A stretch of DNA of 64,000 nt from Zafaria cholistanensis (lineage in GTDB: Bacteria > Actinomycetota > Actinomycetes > Actinomycetales > Micrococcaceae): positions 1 to 64,000 of the forward strand of contig NZ_BKDJ01000008.1 in assembly GCF_008580665.1 (NCBI RefSeq). Reading direction: 5' to 3'. Positions 62,204-64,000 of the stretch are shown one piece after another. Below the pieces are notes generated by a model. That model was not told the DNA's origin, searched no databases, and was given only the letters and a program-made list of their open reading frames with translations. Numbering within the stretch: the stretch's first letter is position 1; each line of letters opens with the position of its first letter. A program made the translations under genes and the position numbers.

Positions 62204-63799
62204 ATGATGACCTATCACAAATCACAGCAGCACTTGGGCCTGAACGGCCTGGCCAAACGTCGTGGTTCAGCGGTCGTGCTTGGAGCAGCCGCTGCAGTAG
62301 CCGTACTCAGCGGCTGCTCCGTGGCCAACTCCGGCGCTGCAGCCGGCCCCGCCAACGCCGCCCCGGACACGGTGCGGATCGTCCTTCCCGAAGAACCGCC
62401 CACCCTCGACCCCTGCATGAATTCGCAGTCCTCCACCGGACGCGTCACCCGTGCAAACATCACCGAAGGCCTGACGTTTCGGGACCCTTCCACCAGCGAA
62501 GTCGAACCCATGCTTGCCACCGATTGGGAGCAGACAGGCAAGACCACGTGGACCTTCAACCTGCGCGAGGGCGTTCAGTTCCAGGACGGCTCCCCGTTCG
62601 ACGCCAAGGCCGTTGCCTCATCCATCGAGCGGGTCCTCAAGCCTGCTCTCAGCTGCGATGTCGCCGCGCAGTTCTTCGGGGAAATCAGCCTCACTCCCAC
62701 GGTGGTGGACGACCACACGATCGAGATCGAGACGAGTTCCCCCGATCCCATCCTGCCGCTCCGGATTTCGTACATCGGCATCGTGCCGGCCTCCACAGAT
62801 CCCGAAGAGCGGGTGAGGGAAGTTGTGGGCACGGGCCCATACAAGGTGGGAACCTGGGATGCGGGAACCCGACTGACCCTGGAGCGTTTCGATGGCTATT
62901 GGGGGGACAAGCCTGACTTCGCCTCCGTGGAGTATTCCTGGCGAACAGAAGCAGACATCCGATCAGCGATGGTCGAGACCGGAGAAGCAGACGTTGCGAC
63001 GACCCTGACACCGCAGGAAAAGGACAAAAAGAACGCGGTCGTCTTCGAAACGAACGAGACCGCCTATCTGCGACTGGACCCCACAAAAGCACCGATGGAC
63101 GACATGCGTGTTCGCCAAGCGATCGACTACGCGCTGGACCGCGATGGCCTGCTTGCATCGGTGTTCGGCGGCGTCGGCACAACGGCATCCCAAATCGTCC
63201 CGGACAGCGTCATCGGCCACAATTCCAACATCGCTCCCACGTCCTACGACATGGCCAAAGCGCAGGAGCTGGTGCGCGCAGCCAAGGCCGACGGTGTCCC
63301 GGTGGAGAACGAGATCACCCTCATCGGTCGCAACAACATCTATCCCAACGCAACGCAGGCCATGGAAGTTGTCCAGGCGGCGCTGACCGAGGCGGGGCTG
63401 AACGTGAAGATCGAGATGCTGGACGTGAACGCCTGGCTCGAATACGCACTGAGGCCGTTCCCAGAGGGAGCCGGCCCGACCATTCTGCAGGGACAGCACG
63501 GAAACCAGGCGGGCGATGCATCGTTCACGATGGTCAACAACTACGGATCAAAGGGTGGCCAGAGCACCTACGGCACTGCGGAACTGGATTCGCTGATCAA
63601 GGAGGCCGAGAGTGCATCCGGCGAGGAACGCCAGGCAGCCTTCGAAAAGGCTTTGGCGTATCAGCACGACCAGATCGTTCGCGATGCCGTACTGGTCCGG
63701 GTCGGCGGGGTGATCGCGGTATCCGACCGGGTCGCCTACGAGCCCGATTCCGCGACCTATGACGAGATGCGTGTGGCCGACATGAAACCCAAGGGATAA
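62204..63799 (+). CDS. Peptide/nickel-type ABC transporter substrate-binding protein
   Basis: A 531-residue lipoprotein (SBP family 5). Signal peptide with lipobox LSGCS, then VRIVLPEEPPTLDPC, PMLATDWEQTGKTTWTFNLR, FQDGSPFDAKAVASSIERVL, GTGPYKVGTWDAG and later MRVRQAIDYALDRDGLLASV. GGAG precedes ATG 62204. Family members bind oligopeptides, opines, nickel chelates or sugars; the neighbours suggest an organic or sugar acid here. Its permease gene starts 113 bases downstream. Confidence 0.92.
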   Translation: MMTYHKSQQHLGLNGLAKRRGSAVVLGAAAAVAVLSGCSVANSGAAAGPANAAPDTVRIVLPEEPPTLDPCMNSQSSTGRVTRANITEGLTFRDPSTSEVEPMLATDWEQTGKTTWTFNLREGVQFQDGSPFDAKAVASSIERVLKPALSCDVAAQFFGEISLTPTVVDDHTIEIETSSPDPILPLRISYIGIVPASTDPEERVREVVGTGPYKVGTWDAGTRLTLERFDGYWGDKPDFASVEYSWRTEADIRSAMVETGEADVATTLTPQEKDKKNAVVFETNETAYLRLDPTKAPMDDMRVRQAIDYALDRDGLLASVFGGVGTTASQIVPDSVIGHNSNIAPTSYDMAKAQELVRAAKADGVPVENEITLIGRNNIYPNATQAMEVVQAALTEAGLNVKIEMLDVNAWLEYALRPFPEGAGPTILQGQHGNQAGDASFTMVNNYGSKGGQSTYGTAELDSLIKEAESASGEERQAAFEKALAYQHDQIVRDAVLVRVGGVIAVSDRVAYEPDSATYDEMRVADMKPKG

Positions 63800-63912
63800 C
63801 GCCTTGGGGACTCTAGGCTCGGAGCGCCTGGCGTGGCAGGCCTTGAGTCCGCCACCGCCAAAGCGCATTTGCAGGGCCGGCAGCCAGCCATCAGAGAGTA
63901 GGTAAGAGAACA

Positions 63913-64000
63913 ATGCTGACCTATCTACGCAAGCGAATCGTTTCCAGCGCCTTGCCGCTGGTGGTGGTGATTGTGGGCGTGTTCGCGCTGGCCAGGCTCA
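63913..64000 (+). CDS. ABC transporter permease, N-terminus only
   Basis: 29 codons before the window edge: MLTYLRKRIVSSALPLVVVI, then VGVFALARL. This is the first transmembrane helix and start pattern of DppB/OppB-type permeases. It follows the binding-protein gene on the same strand. Confidence 0.8.
   Translation, partial: MLTYLRKRIVSSALPLVVVIVGVFALARL

Overview
The window looks like chromosome of a high-GC actinobacterium, most likely Arthrobacter or a relative in the Micrococcaceae. The signs are GC-rich genes with GGAGG-type ribosome sites, many GTG/TTG starts, ATGA/GTGA gene overlaps, long GC hairpin terminators without a clear U-tract, and typical soil-actinobacterial families (GntR/FCD regulators, NarL-type two-component system, GlsB/YeaQ protein, small CspA). 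Genus assignment is inference.

Region 1 (1-14.2 kb) is a cluster for methoxylated, lignin-derived aromatic acids. It holds two LigM/DesA-type tetrahydrofolate-dependent O-demethylases, a vanillin/syringaldehyde-type aldehyde dehydrogenase, MetF and PurU to process methyl-THF, the LigA and LigB subunits of an extradiol 4,5-dioxygenase, GalB-like hydratase and GalC/LigK-like aldolase. An SDR and a sensor kinase/response regulator pair follow. A divergent leftward group (Rieske oxygenase start, muconolactone-isomerase-like protein, alpha/beta hydrolase) flanks it. Read together: demethylate vanillate/syringate-type acids onto THF, recycle the C1 unit, cleave the ring (gallate fits best), and split the product into pyruvate and oxaloacetate.

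Region 2 (14.2-27.6 kb) is housekeeping and stress material: AI-2E-family membrane protein, MFS permease, a secreted phosphodiesterase, a MarR regulator with a perfect 19-bp operator, Asp23-like, GlsB-like and DUF2283 proteins and a cold-shock protein. A paralogous, translationally coupled acetyltransferase-like/STAS-like gene pair occurs twice, plus a decayed third copy.

Region 3 (27.6-47.9 kb) is an accessory island. A cassette of uncharacterised genes lies between two related resolvase-type sites, one next to a dead resolvase and one next to an intact one. Then come a membrane-anchored HNH nuclease, a three-gene minus-strand unit (HNH protein plus two uncharacterised proteins), a type III restriction-modification pair, a broken CoiA-like gene, a third HNH protein, a broken integrase and transposase scraps.

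Region 4 (48-64 kb) is core again (prephenate dehydratase), then sugar-acid/carboxylate catabolism: HpcH/HpaI aldolase, 2,5-dioxovalerate dehydrogenase, enolase-superfamily dehydratase, DapA-family enzyme, two related GntR/FCD regulators, a TctCBA transporter with a UspA protein, an Ldh/MDH2-family dehydrogenase and the start of a peptide-type ABC importer. A repeated TCGTAT-type element in front of these units suggests one regulon.
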